Origin: Candidatus Pandoraea novymonadis
GTDB lineage: Bacteria > Pseudomonadota > Gammaproteobacteria > Burkholderiales > Burkholderiaceae
Direction of reading: 5' to 3'
Assembly (NCBI RefSeq): GCF_003004665.1
Contig: NZ_MUHY01000001.1
Coordinates: 744,001 to 808,000 of the forward strand
DNA: 64,000 nucleotides
Part shown: positions 51,366 through 61,021 of the stretch, piece after piece
Layout of the letters: the number at the start of each line of letters is the position of its first letter
Numbering within the stretch: position 1 is the first letter of the stretch
Position numbers and translations under genes: made by a program
Notes under the pieces: generated by a model
Database searches by the model: none
Told to the model about the DNA's origin: nothing
What the model saw: the letters and a program-made list of their open reading frames with translations, nothing else

Positions 51366-51994
51366 TGTTTCCCACCATTCGTTTATTATTGATTGACGAT
51401 CATCCACTTGTTCGAGATGGGCTACGTGCCTGTTTTGAAAAATCTTCAAAATTGCTTGTGGTAGGAGAAGTGGGCAATGCGGATGAAGCTATTGCCCGTG
51501 CTGTGATCAGCGTCCCAGATTTAGCATTGATGGACATCAACATGAGAGGTACCAACGGACTCCAATTAACAGCCCAATTTCGTACGCGTTTTCCACATAT
51601 CGCTGTGTTGATTTTGTCGATGTACGATAATCTAGAATATGTACGACAAGCCGTGCGCGCTGGCGCACGTGGTTATATTTTGAAAGATGCACCGGCTCAA
51701 GAGATTATCACGGCCATTGAGAAGGTAGTCAAAGGAGAGACTTATTACAGTGCAACTATCGCTTCCCGAGTTTTACAGGCATCAACTACGTACGCCACCA
51801 TCGACTCATTAACGCCCCGTGAACGCGAAATCCTGACGAGGATTGCAGGCGGACTGTCTAACAAACGAATTGCGCAAGAACTCGATTTGTCTGTACGAAC
51901 AGTGGAGACACACCGGCTAAATATCAAGCGTAAGTTGAATATCGAGGGACAAGCAAAACTCATCAAGTTTGCAATAGCAAATGAATTAGAATAG
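51365..51994 (+). CDS. LuxR/NarL-family response regulator
   Basis: Partner of the preceding kinase. From the ATG at 51365, overlapping the kinase TAA as TAATG, it has 209 residues. Receiver domain: LLLIDDHPLVRDGLRACFE at the start, phospho-Asp in LALMDINMRGTNGLQL (about 55), Lys in GYILKDAPAQEII (about 105). C-terminal LuxR-type HTH: LTPREREILTRIAGGLSNKR and LSVRTVETHRLNIKRKL (about 145-190). Complete. Likely controls cstA from the divergent promoter region (49797-50024). Confidence 0.93.
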   Translation: MFPTIRLLLIDDHPLVRDGLRACFEKSSKLLVVGEVGNADEAIARAVISVPDLALMDINMRGTNGLQLTAQFRTRFPHIAVLILSMYDNLEYVRQAVRAGARGYILKDAPAQEIITAIEKVVKGETYYSATIASRVLQASTTYATIDSLTPREREILTRIAGGLSNKRIAQELDLSVRTVETHRLNIKRKLNIEGQAKLIKFAIANELE

Positions 51995-52506
51995 GAATTA
52001 AAGCGTGGTCAGTCAGAGAAGCCCCAATCAGCTGAAGTATATTTAAATTTAGTCAACGTGTCGTGAAAGATTTAAAAAACATAAGAATTTCTCTCTATTC
52101 ATTTCACATAACTATCAAGGTAGAGCAATCTGCATGGGGAAAAGACGTCTTGACTTTCCGAGTATTTAGATCAATGAGGAGGACAAATTCTCCAAATAGT
52201 TACTGACATCGGCGATACAGAATTGACCACATCGCGAATGAATCAGAAAACGCATGAAGCCTAACTCGTAGCAGTGTCTCTGTAGTCGTTTTCGATCGAG
52301 ATAACAAGATCACCTAACCAGCCATTGCAATACACCTGCCATACTATTATGACCAAACAAGGTTTAAGCATACCATTGTATAAAAAGCATCAATGCTGCG
52401 TCGAAATAGAAATCGTGACAAGTGATTATCACGTATCACACATAATCATCGCTCGACCAAACGACTACATTCTTTCTTACCTGGATTCGCTTGATTTCGT
52501 TTTATC
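51995..52506. other. Spacer before the hydroxyacid dehydrogenase gene
   Basis: 512 bp, no recognised gene. A 61-codon frame (52325-52510) overlaps the next start by four bases but has no motif and no relatives known to me. No terminator or RNA seen. Confidence 0.4.
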
Positions 52507-53544
52507 ATGAAAATTGTCATTCTCGACGATTACCAGGACGCTGTTCGCAAGCTTGAATGTTTTTCTCTTCTTTCAGGCCATAACGTCAAGGTATTCAACA
52601 ATACAGTTAAGGGTGTCGGCCAACTCACCTCGCGTATCGGCGACGCCGAGATATTGGTACTCATCCGCGAACGTACTGCTATCACTGCCCAGTTAATACA
52701 TAAACTACCTGGCCTGAAAATTATCAGCCAAACGGGTCAAGTCGGCAATCATATTGATGTTGATGCCTGCACAGCCCGTGGGATAGCAGTACTGCAAGGT
52801 GCAGATCCCCTGACCGCCCCTGCCGAACTCACATGGGCTTTAATTATGGCTGCTCAGCGCCGTATTCCACAATACATCGCGAGTTTGAAGTACGGCACAT
52901 GGCAACAGTCCGGTTTAAAATCATCCGGTATGCCAGCAAATTTTGGGCTAGGACAAGTTCTTCGTGGCCAAACCCTCGGGGTCTGGGGATACGGAAAAAT
53001 TGGCAAACAAGTGGCTCACTTTGCCAAAGCCTTCGAGATGGAAGTCATTATTTGGGGACGTGATGACTCCTGTACGGCTGCGGCAAACGATGGCTTTAAA
53101 ATCGCGGCCAGCCGTGAAGCACTCTTCACGAACAGCGACGTGTTATCGTTACACTTGCGTTTAAACAAAGAGACACACGACATCGTCAAACTCAGCGATC
53201 TCCTGCAGATGAAATCGACCGCACTGTTCGTTAACACAAGTCATCCCAAACTAATCGGGGAAAATGCACTAATCGCAGCACTCAATCGAGGCAATCCCGG
53301 TATGGCAGCCATCGATGTATTCGATAGCGAGCCAATCCTGCAAGGCAACCCGCTATTGCGCCTCGAAAATTGCATCTGTACGCCTCATATTGGATATGTT
53401 GAACGTGAAAGTTATGCCGTGTATTTCAGAAGTGCATTCCAACACATCATCGATTTTCTAAATGGGAACCACACATCCCTTGTCAATCCCAACATCCTAC
53501 CGGACCGCAAACTAGGATCTGTTGATCATGGGATCGGTAATTAG
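52507..53544 (+). CDS. D-2-hydroxyacid dehydrogenase family protein with altered catalytic Arg
   Basis: NAD-dependent dehydrogenase of the PGDH/D-LDH superfamily, 345 residues. The Rossmann domain shows LGVWGYGKIGKQVAHFAKAF (about 157-176), the acidic/Glu region DVFDSEPIL (Glu275) and the catalytic His in CTPHIGYVER (His294). The family motif VNTSR that supplies the catalytic Arg here reads VNTSHPKLI, with His at 246. The rest is intact, so this is either a recent loss of activity or an altered enzyme. The native substrate of this Burkholderia subfamily is not known to me. Confidence 0.85.
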   Translation: MKIVILDDYQDAVRKLECFSLLSGHNVKVFNNTVKGVGQLTSRIGDAEILVLIRERTAITAQLIHKLPGLKIISQTGQVGNHIDVDACTARGIAVLQGADPLTAPAELTWALIMAAQRRIPQYIASLKYGTWQQSGLKSSGMPANFGLGQVLRGQTLGVWGYGKIGKQVAHFAKAFEMEVIIWGRDDSCTAAANDGFKIAASREALFTNSDVLSLHLRLNKETHDIVKLSDLLQMKSTALFVNTSHPKLIGENALIAALNRGNPGMAAIDVFDSEPILQGNPLLRLENCICTPHIGYVERESYAVYFRSAFQHIIDFLNGNHTSLVNPNILPDRKLGSVDHGIGN

Positions 53545-53701
53545 AGTACACCATCGTTCATCCCATAAGTAAATTTTTATTTTAGGAAAATCATTTTCCG
53601 TCACAACCATCTGAGCGCGAAATCAATAAGCATAGTTTAATCAAACTTCCGAACTTCTTCGAATACATACAACAGGATGTTCTAACTGGGTTGCCCCACA
53701 C

Positions 53702-54052
53702 TTACTTCATTGGTGCTCCTATCATAATCCAGTCAACTACCGTCTTCGCATCAGCATCACTCAATCCAGGATACGCTGGCATTGGAATTGCTCCCCACAC
53801 ACCAGAACCACCCGTCCTAACCTTCTTAACGAGCTTCGCTACAGCATTTTTATCTCCATTGTACTTCCTGATGATATCTTTATAAGCTGGGCCAACTATC
53901 TTTCTATCGAAAGTGTGACAACCCATACAGGCATTCGAAACGGCGATATGCTTAGCCTTCGTGATATCAAGCGCTTGCGTTGACGATGTCCAAATCATTA
54001 GGTTACTCATTAGCAGTACCATGAATACTCCACCGTTTACTCGTGACTTCAT
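53702..54052 (-). CDS. Small c-type cytochrome (cytochrome c551/c8 type)
   Basis: Periplasmic electron carrier. From the ATG at 54052, which has AAAGGAG eight bases upstream, the precursor has 116 residues. It has a signal peptide (about 1-27, ending STQALD), the haem site ACMGCHTFD (Cys-x-x-Cys-His at about 41-45), the KIVGPAY segment typical of c551/c8, and the Met axial ligand in GAIPMPAYPGL (about 88). The longer frame to 54151 is not supported. Downstream gene of the diaA-BON-cytochrome group. Confidence 0.9.
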   Translation of the reverse strand: MKSRVNGGVFMVLLMSNLMIWTSSTQALDITKAKHIAVSNACMGCHTFDRKIVGPAYKDIIRKYNGDKNAVAKLVKKVRTGGSGVWGAIPMPAYPGLSDADAKTVVDWIMIGAPMK

Positions 54053-54710
54053 AAAAAAAGCTCCTTTGAGTTTTATTTGATTATCAAGACACGCCAGCTT
54101 TAAACTATCTAACGACGCACCACATACAACAGCAACTGCAAAGCCCCTCAATGCCCCTCATAAAGAATTTATAGCTCAAAATTTTCTCGAATATTAATTC
54201 GAAATCCCAAAAACCAACGTCTAGCAACCACTCGATCTATCAAATAAGTTAATCATATTCTTTGAGTTCACCATTTAAGGGGAAGCCTCAGTTAACAGAC
54301 TTGAGAGACAAGTTGTCGTCCTTTAATTCTGAAACATCGAACCTTATTGGCAGCGTAATGCTGTTAGCAGCATTTACTCATCAGTTGACATGTACCCAAC
54401 AAAAAATAATCCATAGGTGTTGTGGTAATGCATAGATAGCATGTAATGTCTTCTATTGTTAACCATCGGCTATTTGTTTCTAGCGTCAATCTCTAAATGA
54501 ATATAGTAAACAGATTGTGGTTTTCTTCATGCTGAAGCGATTTACATTAATTTCGCAACATAAAAAATAAAACAAAGTCAAATGCGCAATGAAATAAAAA
54601 AACCTAAAATGAACGGCCTACTGCATAACCATGCAAATATCGAAAAAAATATATAGAAGTAGTCACATAATGGGCAGCAAAACCAATTAACTCCAGGTTA
54701 AGCTAGCGGC
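54053..54710. other. Spacer between the BON lipoprotein and cytochrome c genes
   Basis: 658 bp, AT-rich, without a recognised gene. In relatives the two genes are closer, so this may be eroded sequence. No RNA or mobile element seen. Confidence 0.4.
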
Positions 54711-55457
54711 CTATTTTCGTTTCACTTCCCCATCAATGATTGATGCAGGATTAGTCAACGGTGTCTGGGTGACTGACCCAGACGAAATCGGAGTCGTTGT
54801 GACCTCTACCGTTTCATCTTGCAAATCTGGCGACATACCCTGCTTAGCAGATTCCTCTGCTAGTCCTTTCGCCTCGGTAGAAGACAGGTATTCATAGAGT
54901 TTAATAACTCGCCGAACCCCATTAACTCGGCTAGCAACATCCGACGCAATCTTACCTTCGGCTGCCGAGACTATTCCCATCAAATATACATCGCCACGCT
55001 CTGTCACTACTTTAAACACGTTGGCCGATATTTCTTTCGTGTTGATCAAAGCAGCTTTTACCTTGCTAGTTATCCAAGCATCGTTGGAACGAGAGCGGAA
55101 CGAGCTAGCATCTTTAATGACTAGCTCATCAACAATTTCACGAACATTGTTCAGCTCGTGCACCAGTTTAAGAATACGATCTTTCAATACTTGATTTGAC
55201 ACTTCACCTGTCAACAACACACGACGATTGAAGGATGCTACATTAACGTGCTTTTCGCTGGAGATTTTTTTGGCAAGTTCAACCGTTGCCTTGACTTGAA
55301 TCTCATAATCCTCGGTTTGTGAACCAATTGAACGGCGGTCAGTCGCCAAAAGAACTCCCCCCCCTGCAGCACCAAATATCAAGGGAGCACATCCACCCAG
55401 CACGAAGACTACAAGAACAGTCAAACATACGAAATTAGTCACACGTTGCACATTCAT
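54711..55457 (-). CDS. BON-domain outer-membrane lipoprotein (DolP/OsmY-like)
   Basis: Probable outer-membrane lipoprotein that supports envelope integrity. From the ATG at 55457, which has AAGGAG eight bases upstream, the product is 248 residues. It has a lipoprotein signal with lipobox VLGGC (Cys about 23), then two BON domains (about 50-115 and 125-190) with the characteristic VFKVVTERGDVYLMGIVSAA near residue 146 and VNGVRRVIKLYEY. The C-terminal tail (about 195-248) is low-complexity Thr/Ser-rich. An eight-base G run encodes Gly-Gly-Gly after the lipobox. In E. coli the homologue DolP is encoded next to diaA, as here. Confidence 0.88.
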   Translation of the reverse strand: MNVQRVTNFVCLTVLVVFVLGGCAPLIFGAAGGGVLLATDRRSIGSQTEDYEIQVKATVELAKKISSEKHVNVASFNRRVLLTGEVSNQVLKDRILKLVHELNNVREIVDELVIKDASSFRSRSNDAWITSKVKAALINTKEISANVFKVVTERGDVYLMGIVSAAEGKIASDVASRVNGVRRVIKLYEYLSSTEAKGLAEESAKQGMSPDLQDETVEVTTTPISSGSVTQTPLTNPASIIDGEVKRK

Positions 55458-55626
55458 CAAACTTTCTCCTTGTTTCAGTCAAACTCACCGGAGCTCCAAA
55501 AAACCAGTGCTACGCATACCTTGTATTATTGGAAGGAAATCCACCAACGATACGGCAGCCACCATCGCCAAGACATGTGGGTGTCAATCTAGAGCACTAG
55601 GCCCTCATTAATCAATAACGTTCAGT

Positions 55627-56214
55627 TTATTCATCCCCAAGCAACATCGCATCTATGCCATCACATAGACAATGAATCGTAAGCAGATGCACTTCGTGAA
55701 TTCTGGCCCTACGTTCATGTGGCACACAAATATGTACATCAAGCTCGGCAAGCGTATCACTCATTCTTCCGCCATTACAGCCCGTCAAAGCAACCACGCT
55801 CATTTCTCTCTCATGAGCAGCCTCCACTGCAGCCAATACATTCGCTGCATTGCCTGAAGTCGAGATCGCCAGCAAAAGATCACCAGGCTGTCCAAGTACA
55901 CGCACCTGTTTTGAGAAAATGGATTCGAAATGATAATCGTTACCGACTGCCGTCAATATCGAGGAATCTGCCGTCAACGAGATCGCCGGTAGTCCTGGAC
56001 GTTCCCGTTCGAAACGGCCAATCAATTCGGCAGCAAAGCTCTGACAGCTGCTCGCCGAACCAGCGTTACCACAGGCAAGTACTTTATTACCATTAGCTAA
56101 GGTGTCAAACATAATATCTGTAGCATGCTCGATGGGGCCGGCCAAAATTTCAAGCGCTGCCATCTTGAGTTCAGCGCTATCCCTGAAGTTTTTTTGAATT
56201 CGTTCAATCAGCAT
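55627..56214 (-). CDS. SIS-domain protein, DiaA / phosphoheptose isomerase-like
   Basis: Cytosolic SIS-fold protein of 195 residues. Position between yraN and the BON lipoprotein gene matches DiaA, which binds DnaA and stimulates initiation in E. coli; the sequence is also close to GmhA. Seen: CGNAGSASSCQSFAAELIG (about 48-66), RFERERPGLPAISLTADSS, NDYHFESIFSKQVRVLGQPG and LAISTSGNAANVLAAVEAAH. GmhA metal-site residues cannot be assessed by eye, so the DiaA/GmhA choice rests on context. Complete. Confidence 0.87.
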   Translation of the reverse strand: MLIERIQKNFRDSAELKMAALEILAGPIEHATDIMFDTLANGNKVLACGNAGSASSCQSFAAELIGRFERERPGLPAISLTADSSILTAVGNDYHFESIFSKQVRVLGQPGDLLLAISTSGNAANVLAAVEAAHEREMSVVALTGCNGGRMSDTLAELDVHICVPHERRARIHEVHLLTIHCLCDGIDAMLLGDE

Positions 56215-56329
56215 GACTGTAAAGCAGCCTATTTTACGAAGAGATTGTTAAAAAATATCGTATCTGAATGCGAATCCAGTTCGATACCCGAAATTGAATC
56301 TATCATCCGCCATAGGAAGTCCGTCACAA

Positions 56330-56590
56330 GTGTGACAATTGATACAATCCACTCCAACGCAAACAATAATGACTATCCCTGATACATCAATGAAAATACA
56401 TGGTTTAGTACGTTAAACAACATGGGGAAAGTCCAAAAAACAAGTGCTCAATTCGAAACCACCTCCTCTATTCCTCATCATACGCTTCCACGATCGTGGA
56501 TAATGAGCTCGATTTCTCCTTAGCAGCACAAATAATTACGGATACTGCCATACAACTTCAAAAGAATTCCTCGATACTGCTTTCAAGTGC
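56330..56590 (-). pseudogene. yraN: Remnant of yraN (YraN/UPF0102 family endonuclease-like)
   Basis: In relatives yraN lies exactly here, between diaA and rsmI. On the minus strand one frame reads ILLKLYGSIRNYLCC-stop-GEIELIIHDRGSV, matching the YraN core RNWRCRGGEIDLIxRD with a stop codon inside the motif; the reading continues only with frame changes. Near 56340-56367 the stretch ALEWIVSIV resembles the YraN C-terminus. No intact frame is possible, so the gene is dead. Confidence 0.6.
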
Positions 56591-56698
56591 ATCATCGAGT
56601 GAATCCCACGTTCATGTATGTTCGATGTAATAACTCAATCGTTATTTTTTACTCTACAACGCACTTCATGCGCCCCACCCCATCATGGAGATCATCTA

Positions 56699-57589
56699 AT
56701 GGACGATTGTCTATTATCACTTGCTTACAATCAATCCTATCCTGCCGGAACACTATATGTCGTTGCAACACCTTTGGGCAACGTTGCAGATATCACATTA
56801 CGAGCCCTTCACGTGCTAATGATGGTTGATGTCATCGCTGCCGAGGATACACGCAATAGCAGCCAACTTTTATCGCGCTACGGCATCGACAAACCGCTAA
56901 TAGCTACTCACGAACATAACGAAAGCGTAGTGGCCAAAGAACTTGTCTCGCGCTTACGGACTGGCGAACGTATTGCCTACATTTCGGATGCAGGTACCCC
57001 AGGCATCTCCGATCCAGGGGCACAATTAGTTGATGCTGTACGCTCTGCCGGGCTACAAATCATGCCGATCCCTGGAGTTAGTGCTCTGGTTACATTGCTC
57101 TCTGCAGCAGGTTCATGGATCGAAAGGTTCATATTTTTCGGCTTTTTGCCTAGCAAATCAACAAGGCTAGAAAGTATGCTAAAAACACTCAAAAATGAAA
57201 CTTCAACATTGATTTTCTACGAAGCCCCACATCGGATTGTGGAAACAATCAGCACAATGACCAAAGTACTCGGCGGAGATAGGCGTTTGCTGATAGGTCG
57301 AGAATTGACAAAACGTTTCGAGCAAATTCATGAATGCAACTTACATGACGCAGTCACATGGTTCGGCAAGGACACAAATCGACAACGTGGTGAATTTGTT
57401 CTAGCGGTAGAAGGAGCGCTTGAAGAAACAGCAAGTGCGGGGATAAATTCTGAAACCGAACGTGTACTCACGTTACTCTTGAGAGAACTCTCAATAAAAA
57501 ATGCAGTCCAGCTAACCTCTGCGATTACCGGCACAGCCAGGAATAAACTTTATAATCGAGCACTAATGTTGAAAAAAATGAATCAATAA
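56699..57589 (+). CDS. rsmI: 16S rRNA (cytidine1402-2'-O)-methyltransferase
   Basis: Methylates the 2'-OH of C1402, complementing RsmH at the same nucleotide. From the ATG at 56699, which has GGAG ten bases upstream, it has 296 residues. Seen: YVVATPLGNVADITLRAL (about 20-37), AAEDTRNSSQLLSRYGI (about 47), HEHNE (about 70), SDAGTPGISDPGAQLV (about 96-111) and the PGVSAL block; EAPHRIVET (about 180) and a C-terminal helical domain complete it. The longer frame to 56618 is non-conserved. Retained although its neighbour yraN is dead. Confidence 0.95.
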   Translation: MDDCLLSLAYNQSYPAGTLYVVATPLGNVADITLRALHVLMMVDVIAAEDTRNSSQLLSRYGIDKPLIATHEHNESVVAKELVSRLRTGERIAYISDAGTPGISDPGAQLVDAVRSAGLQIMPIPGVSALVTLLSAAGSWIERFIFFGFLPSKSTRLESMLKTLKNETSTLIFYEAPHRIVETISTMTKVLGGDRRLLIGRELTKRFEQIHECNLHDAVTWFGKDTNRQRGEFVLAVEGALEETASAGINSETERVLTLLLRELSIKNAVQLTSAITGTARNKLYNRALMLKKMNQ

Positions 57590-58008
57590 AAACCTCTCAA
57601 CTGTACCAAGAATCTCGAATTTTCACTATCATCTGATGAGTCGGAAATTTCTTCAGGCTTGCTAACAAGGCTCTTCAGCAAAAACCAAACTCACTTCATA
57701 CAAACTCACTTCATATTTAACAAGATTTTTAAATAAATCACCATTTTAAGAGCTTCAAATTTTTCCTAACAACAGAATGATCTATCAAAAATAGCAGCCT
57801 TCCTTCCGGAAGGCTGCTAAATAAAGCAACGTTTTTAGCGAAATTTTACCGATCCTCAAGATCAAAACTATAAAAAACATCTATTCAGATGGACCAAAAA
57901 AAGTCTAAATGGATTCCACCGGTACACGAGTGTGGAAAATTCGTATATACCTCAATTTAGACTTATCTCAAAATACATAAAGTGAACTAACATTGGGGAT
58001 AACCTAAT
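57590..58008. other. Convergent spacer rsmI/rlpA
   Basis: 419 bp. It contains the strong hairpin terminator at 57785-57818; otherwise AT-rich with no recognised feature. Confidence 0.45.
57785..57818 (-). terminator. Rho-independent terminator for rlpA
   Basis: Perfect 11-bp stem AGCAGCCTTCC/GGAAGGCTGCT with a four-base loop (57793-57818); on the minus strand it is followed by ATTTTTGA. It lies about 190 bp past the rlpA stop, and may also slow transcription from rsmI. Confidence 0.75.
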
Positions 58009-58617
58009 TTAGGTTTTATCGCTTCCGCCAGTCAACGGATTAAGGGATCTAACTTGTTTGCGAGACAAAGGGCGGACTTCAACCTTCGCTTTGCCCTGTT
58101 TGATAAAACCCAGTTGCTTGGCAGCGCCATAAGAGACATCGATGATCCGTCCCTTAATAAAGGGACCTCGATCATTAATTTTTACAACAAGACGCTTATT
58201 GTTCGTCACATTACGAATCAAAGCGAAACTGCCAAGTGGCAAGGTAAGATGTGCTGCCGTTAGCTCATTCATGTCAAACGTTTCGCCCGCAGCTGTAGGG
58301 CGGCCATGGAAATATTCGCCATACCACGACGCTGTGCCAGTCTGAGTAAATATATCACCACCAGCACACAAAGGTACTTCCCCAACTGGCCTTGGCACAT
58401 TCCCATTCTCAAGGGAGAATCCCTCGACACTCCCCCGTATACTGCCTGGCCAGTGCAAATCAAAACTTGCTGCCGGAGTTGCATTTTCCTCTGGCAAATG
58501 AATCAACGTTTTTCCTGGTACTCTCAGGGCGAATACCAGCGGAACTACACAGGCAGATACCAACCACACAGCAACACCCGCCACCACAAACTTTGTGAAC
58601 CTATCATGTACTTGCAT
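58009..58617 (-). CDS. rlpA: Septal ring lytic transglycosylase RlpA
   Basis: Lipoprotein-type peptidoglycan hydrolase acting on denuded glycans at the septum. The 202-residue product has an N-terminal hydrophobic segment with a lipobox-like LVSAC (about 19-23). The double-psi beta-barrel domain shows TQTGTASWYGEYFHGRPTA with the catalytic Glu region (about 91-109), TFDMNELTAAHLTLPLGS (about 113), VVKINDRGPFIKGRIIDVS with the catalytic Asp-Arg (about 143-161). It lacks the SPOR domain found in many RlpA, so septal targeting may differ. Convergent with rsmI. Confidence 0.92.
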   Translation of the reverse strand: MQVHDRFTKFVVAGVAVWLVSACVVPLVFALRVPGKTLIHLPEENATPAASFDLHWPGSIRGSVEGFSLENGNVPRPVGEVPLCAGGDIFTQTGTASWYGEYFHGRPTAAGETFDMNELTAAHLTLPLGSFALIRNVTNNKRLVVKINDRGPFIKGRIIDVSYGAAKQLGFIKQGKAKVEVRPLSRKQVRSLNPLTGGSDKT

Positions 58618-58792
58618 AAGGAGTTATTCTACCATGACGTTAGACTTTTTATGTTTTCACTGCATACCTCTTTCAAAAAGAAGAAGATTCTTGATTTTCA
58701 AATACAAATACGTCGTATTCAAAATTTAAAAAGCACGATGTCAACAAAAATCAATATCTGAGAAAATTTACAATAAAAGGACTCGCAATCCC

Positions 58793-59488
58793 ATGAATGT
58801 CACTCTAATTCCAGTAACGCCGTTCCAACAAAACTGTACAGTGTTGTGCTGCAATACCACAAAGCGGGCAGCGGTCATTGATCCCGGTGGAGATATTGAG
58901 CGGATTGTTAGCGAGATTGAGCACCAGGGTGTCGCACTCGAAAAGATTTTTCTTACTCATGGACACTTAGATCATTGCGGTGCAGCCGGTAAACTGGCAC
59001 AGTACATGTCAGTGCCTATTGAAGGTCCTCACATCGACGATGCCTTCTTGATTAACCAACTCCTCACCCAAAGTGCGCGTTTCGGATTTTCAAAAACACA
59101 ACTTTTCACTCCCGACCGATGGCTAAAGGATGGCGATACCGTAGCATTTGGCAACGTGACTTTGGATGTTCTCCATTGTCCTGGACACACTCCAGGACAC
59201 ATCGTTTTCTTCTCAGACAACAAAAGGCTTGCTTCCGTCGGCGATGTTCTTTTCGCGGGCTCTATCGGCCGTACCGACTTTCCGAAAAGTAATTATGTCG
59301 ATTTAATTAAGTCAATTCGCACCAAACTCTGGCCGTTAGGTGACGACGTTACTTTCATTCCAGGCCACGGCCCAATGTCTACTTTTGGTCAAGAACGACA
59401 AACCAACCCGTACGTAGCGGACACCGTGCTCACATCAAATGATTCATCCATGGCCGTTCAAAAAATTATCTCTCAACATTCATATTGA
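58793..59488 (+). CDS. Metallo-beta-lactamase-fold hydrolase (YcbL/glyoxalase II-like)
   Basis: Cytosolic zinc hydrolase of 231 residues. The metal motif FLTHGHLDHCGAAG (HxHxDH, about residues 53-66), HCPGHTPGHIVFF (about 125-137), SVGDVLFAGSIGRTDFP (metal Asp, about 147-163) and FIPGHGPMSTFGQER (about 190-204) are all present. Sequence and size fit the YcbL-like branch with glyoxalase II activity rather than classical GloB. Located between rlpA and hemE as in Burkholderia. The real substrate cannot be told from sequence. Confidence 0.9.
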   Translation: MNVTLIPVTPFQQNCTVLCCNTTKRAAVIDPGGDIERIVSEIEHQGVALEKIFLTHGHLDHCGAAGKLAQYMSVPIEGPHIDDAFLINQLLTQSARFGFSKTQLFTPDRWLKDGDTVAFGNVTLDVLHCPGHTPGHIVFFSDNKRLASVGDVLFAGSIGRTDFPKSNYVDLIKSIRTKLWPLGDDVTFIPGHGPMSTFGQERQTNPYVADTVLTSNDSSMAVQKIISQHSY

Positions 59489-59950
59489 ACCCAACCATAT
59501 TTCAAATAAGCTTCAGCTCGAGTGGTGGCATAAAAGGTTGAGACATTCCCCTATGCATCCAGTATGAAAATTAACCAAGTTGATCAGTTTGATTCATCGA
59601 AGGATAAAGAGGCAAAGTATTCATGTATGCTCATCACTATTCCACGATAACCACTATTGCTATGAAAAGCATATAGCGCCTGGATTTTATAGTCTTACAA
59701 AGACTAACACCAGCTGCATCAATCTCTTGATGTAATCTAGTGATGTAGCTACTTATGCTCAGAACTCCTTACTAATACAGCAATAAAATGTGCGCAATTA
59801 CAGCACCAAAAATGCTTTAAAAACGTTAACCAATTGACGAATAGAAGGTAATTCTTCCACTCAATCCATTAATTTTTTAGAGCAGATCCCGCACCTCCCA
59901 TCATGGGACGTAGTGTAGAATAAGCGATTGTCTCAACTCAAATTAACACC
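59489..59950. other. Spacer between the MBL-fold gene and hemE
   Basis: 462 bp with no open frame, RNA or terminator recognised. Confidence 0.4.
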
Positions 59951-61021
59951 GTGTCCCAAGCCCTGAAAAACGATACTTTCTTACGCGCATTAATGCGCCA
60001 GCCAACCGAGTACACGCCAATTTGGCTAATGCGTCAGGCGGGCCGTTATCTAACGGAATACAAGTCCACGCGTGCCCGTGCTGGCAGTTTTCTCGCCCTC
60101 GCCAAAAACCCGACGTTTGCAACAGAGGTCACGCTGCAACCTTTAGCCCGATTTCCACTCGATGCCGCAATTCTGTTTTCTGACATCCTAACAATTCCGG
60201 ACGCCATGGGACTCGGTCTATCATTCGAAGCCGGAGAAGGACCCCGGTTTTCGAACCCGTTACGCGATGAAGCAGATATTCTCAAGCTCACCACTCCAGA
60301 CCTAAACAAACTCCGTTACGTCTTCGATGCCGTCTCGGAAATCCGGAAAGCGCTCGAAGGCCGTGTACCACTTATCGGCTTTTCTGGCAGTCCATGGACG
60401 CTCGCTTGTTACATGGTCGAAGGAGCAGGCTCGACAGACTTGCGCACCGTCAAGACCATGGTGTACAAGCGGCCAGATCTCATGATGCACATCCTCGAAA
60501 CGAATGCCCAAGCTGTCGGTGCATACCTAAATGCACAAATCGAAGCAGGCGCACAAACCGTTATGGTGTTCGATACATGGGGTGGCGCATTGGCCGATGG
60601 CATCTACCAACGTTTCTCCCTAAATTACATGCAAAAAGCGTTATCGAATGTGCATCGAGAATGGGAGGGTATACGCATACCGCATATCGTCTTCACAAAA
60701 GGTGGAGGGCAATGGCTTGAAGATATCGCACAGACAGGACCAGATGCCATCGGACTCGACTGGACAATTAACCTAGCTAATGCACGTCAACAAGTTGGCG
60801 ACCGTTGTGCATTGCAAGGAAATTTCGATCCAACCGCCATGTTAGCACCCCCAGAAGCCATTCGTGCTGAAGCACGTCGGTTGCTTAATGCTTACGGTAA
60901 TGCGCCCGGCCATGTATTCAATCTCGGTCACGGTATTTCTCAATTTACACCACCAGAAAATGTCGTCGCGTTAGTCGACGAAGTTCATTCATTTAGCCGA
61001 AAACTTCGCCAAACACTCTGA
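59951..61021 (+). CDS. hemE: Uroporphyrinogen decarboxylase
   Basis: Fifth step of haem synthesis: decarboxylates uroporphyrinogen III to coproporphyrinogen III. The 356-residue product starts at a GTG (59951). Family blocks: [20 protein letters not shown] (about 22-41), the catalytic [20 protein letters not shown] (Asp about 76-95), [16 protein letters not shown] (about 141-156), [11 protein letters not shown] with the substrate Ser/Tyr region (about 203-213) and [16 protein letters not shown] (about 327-342). Complete, upstream of priA as in Burkholderia. Confidence 0.96.
   Translation: MSQALKNDTFLRALMRQPTEYTPIWLMRQAGRYLTEYKSTRARAGSFLALAKNPTFATEVTLQPLARFPLDAAILFSDILTIPDAMGLGLSFEAGEGPRFSNPLRDEADILKLTTPDLNKLRYVFDAVSEIRKALEGRVPLIGFSGSPWTLACYMVEGAGSTDLRTVKTMVYKRPDLMMHILETNAQAVGAYLNAQIEAGAQTVMVFDTWGGALADGIYQRFSLNYMQKALSNVHREWEGIRIPHIVFTKGGGQWLEDIAQTGPDAIGLDWTINLANARQQVGDRCALQGNFDPTAMLAPPEAIRAEARRLLNAYGNAPGHVFNLGHGISQFTPPENVVALVDEVHSFSRKLRQTL

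Noticed and set aside
52325-52510. 61-codon frame overlapping the hydroxyacid dehydrogenase start by ATGA
   Set aside because: The overlap is suggestive, but the product has no motif or conserved composition and starts without a ribosome site.
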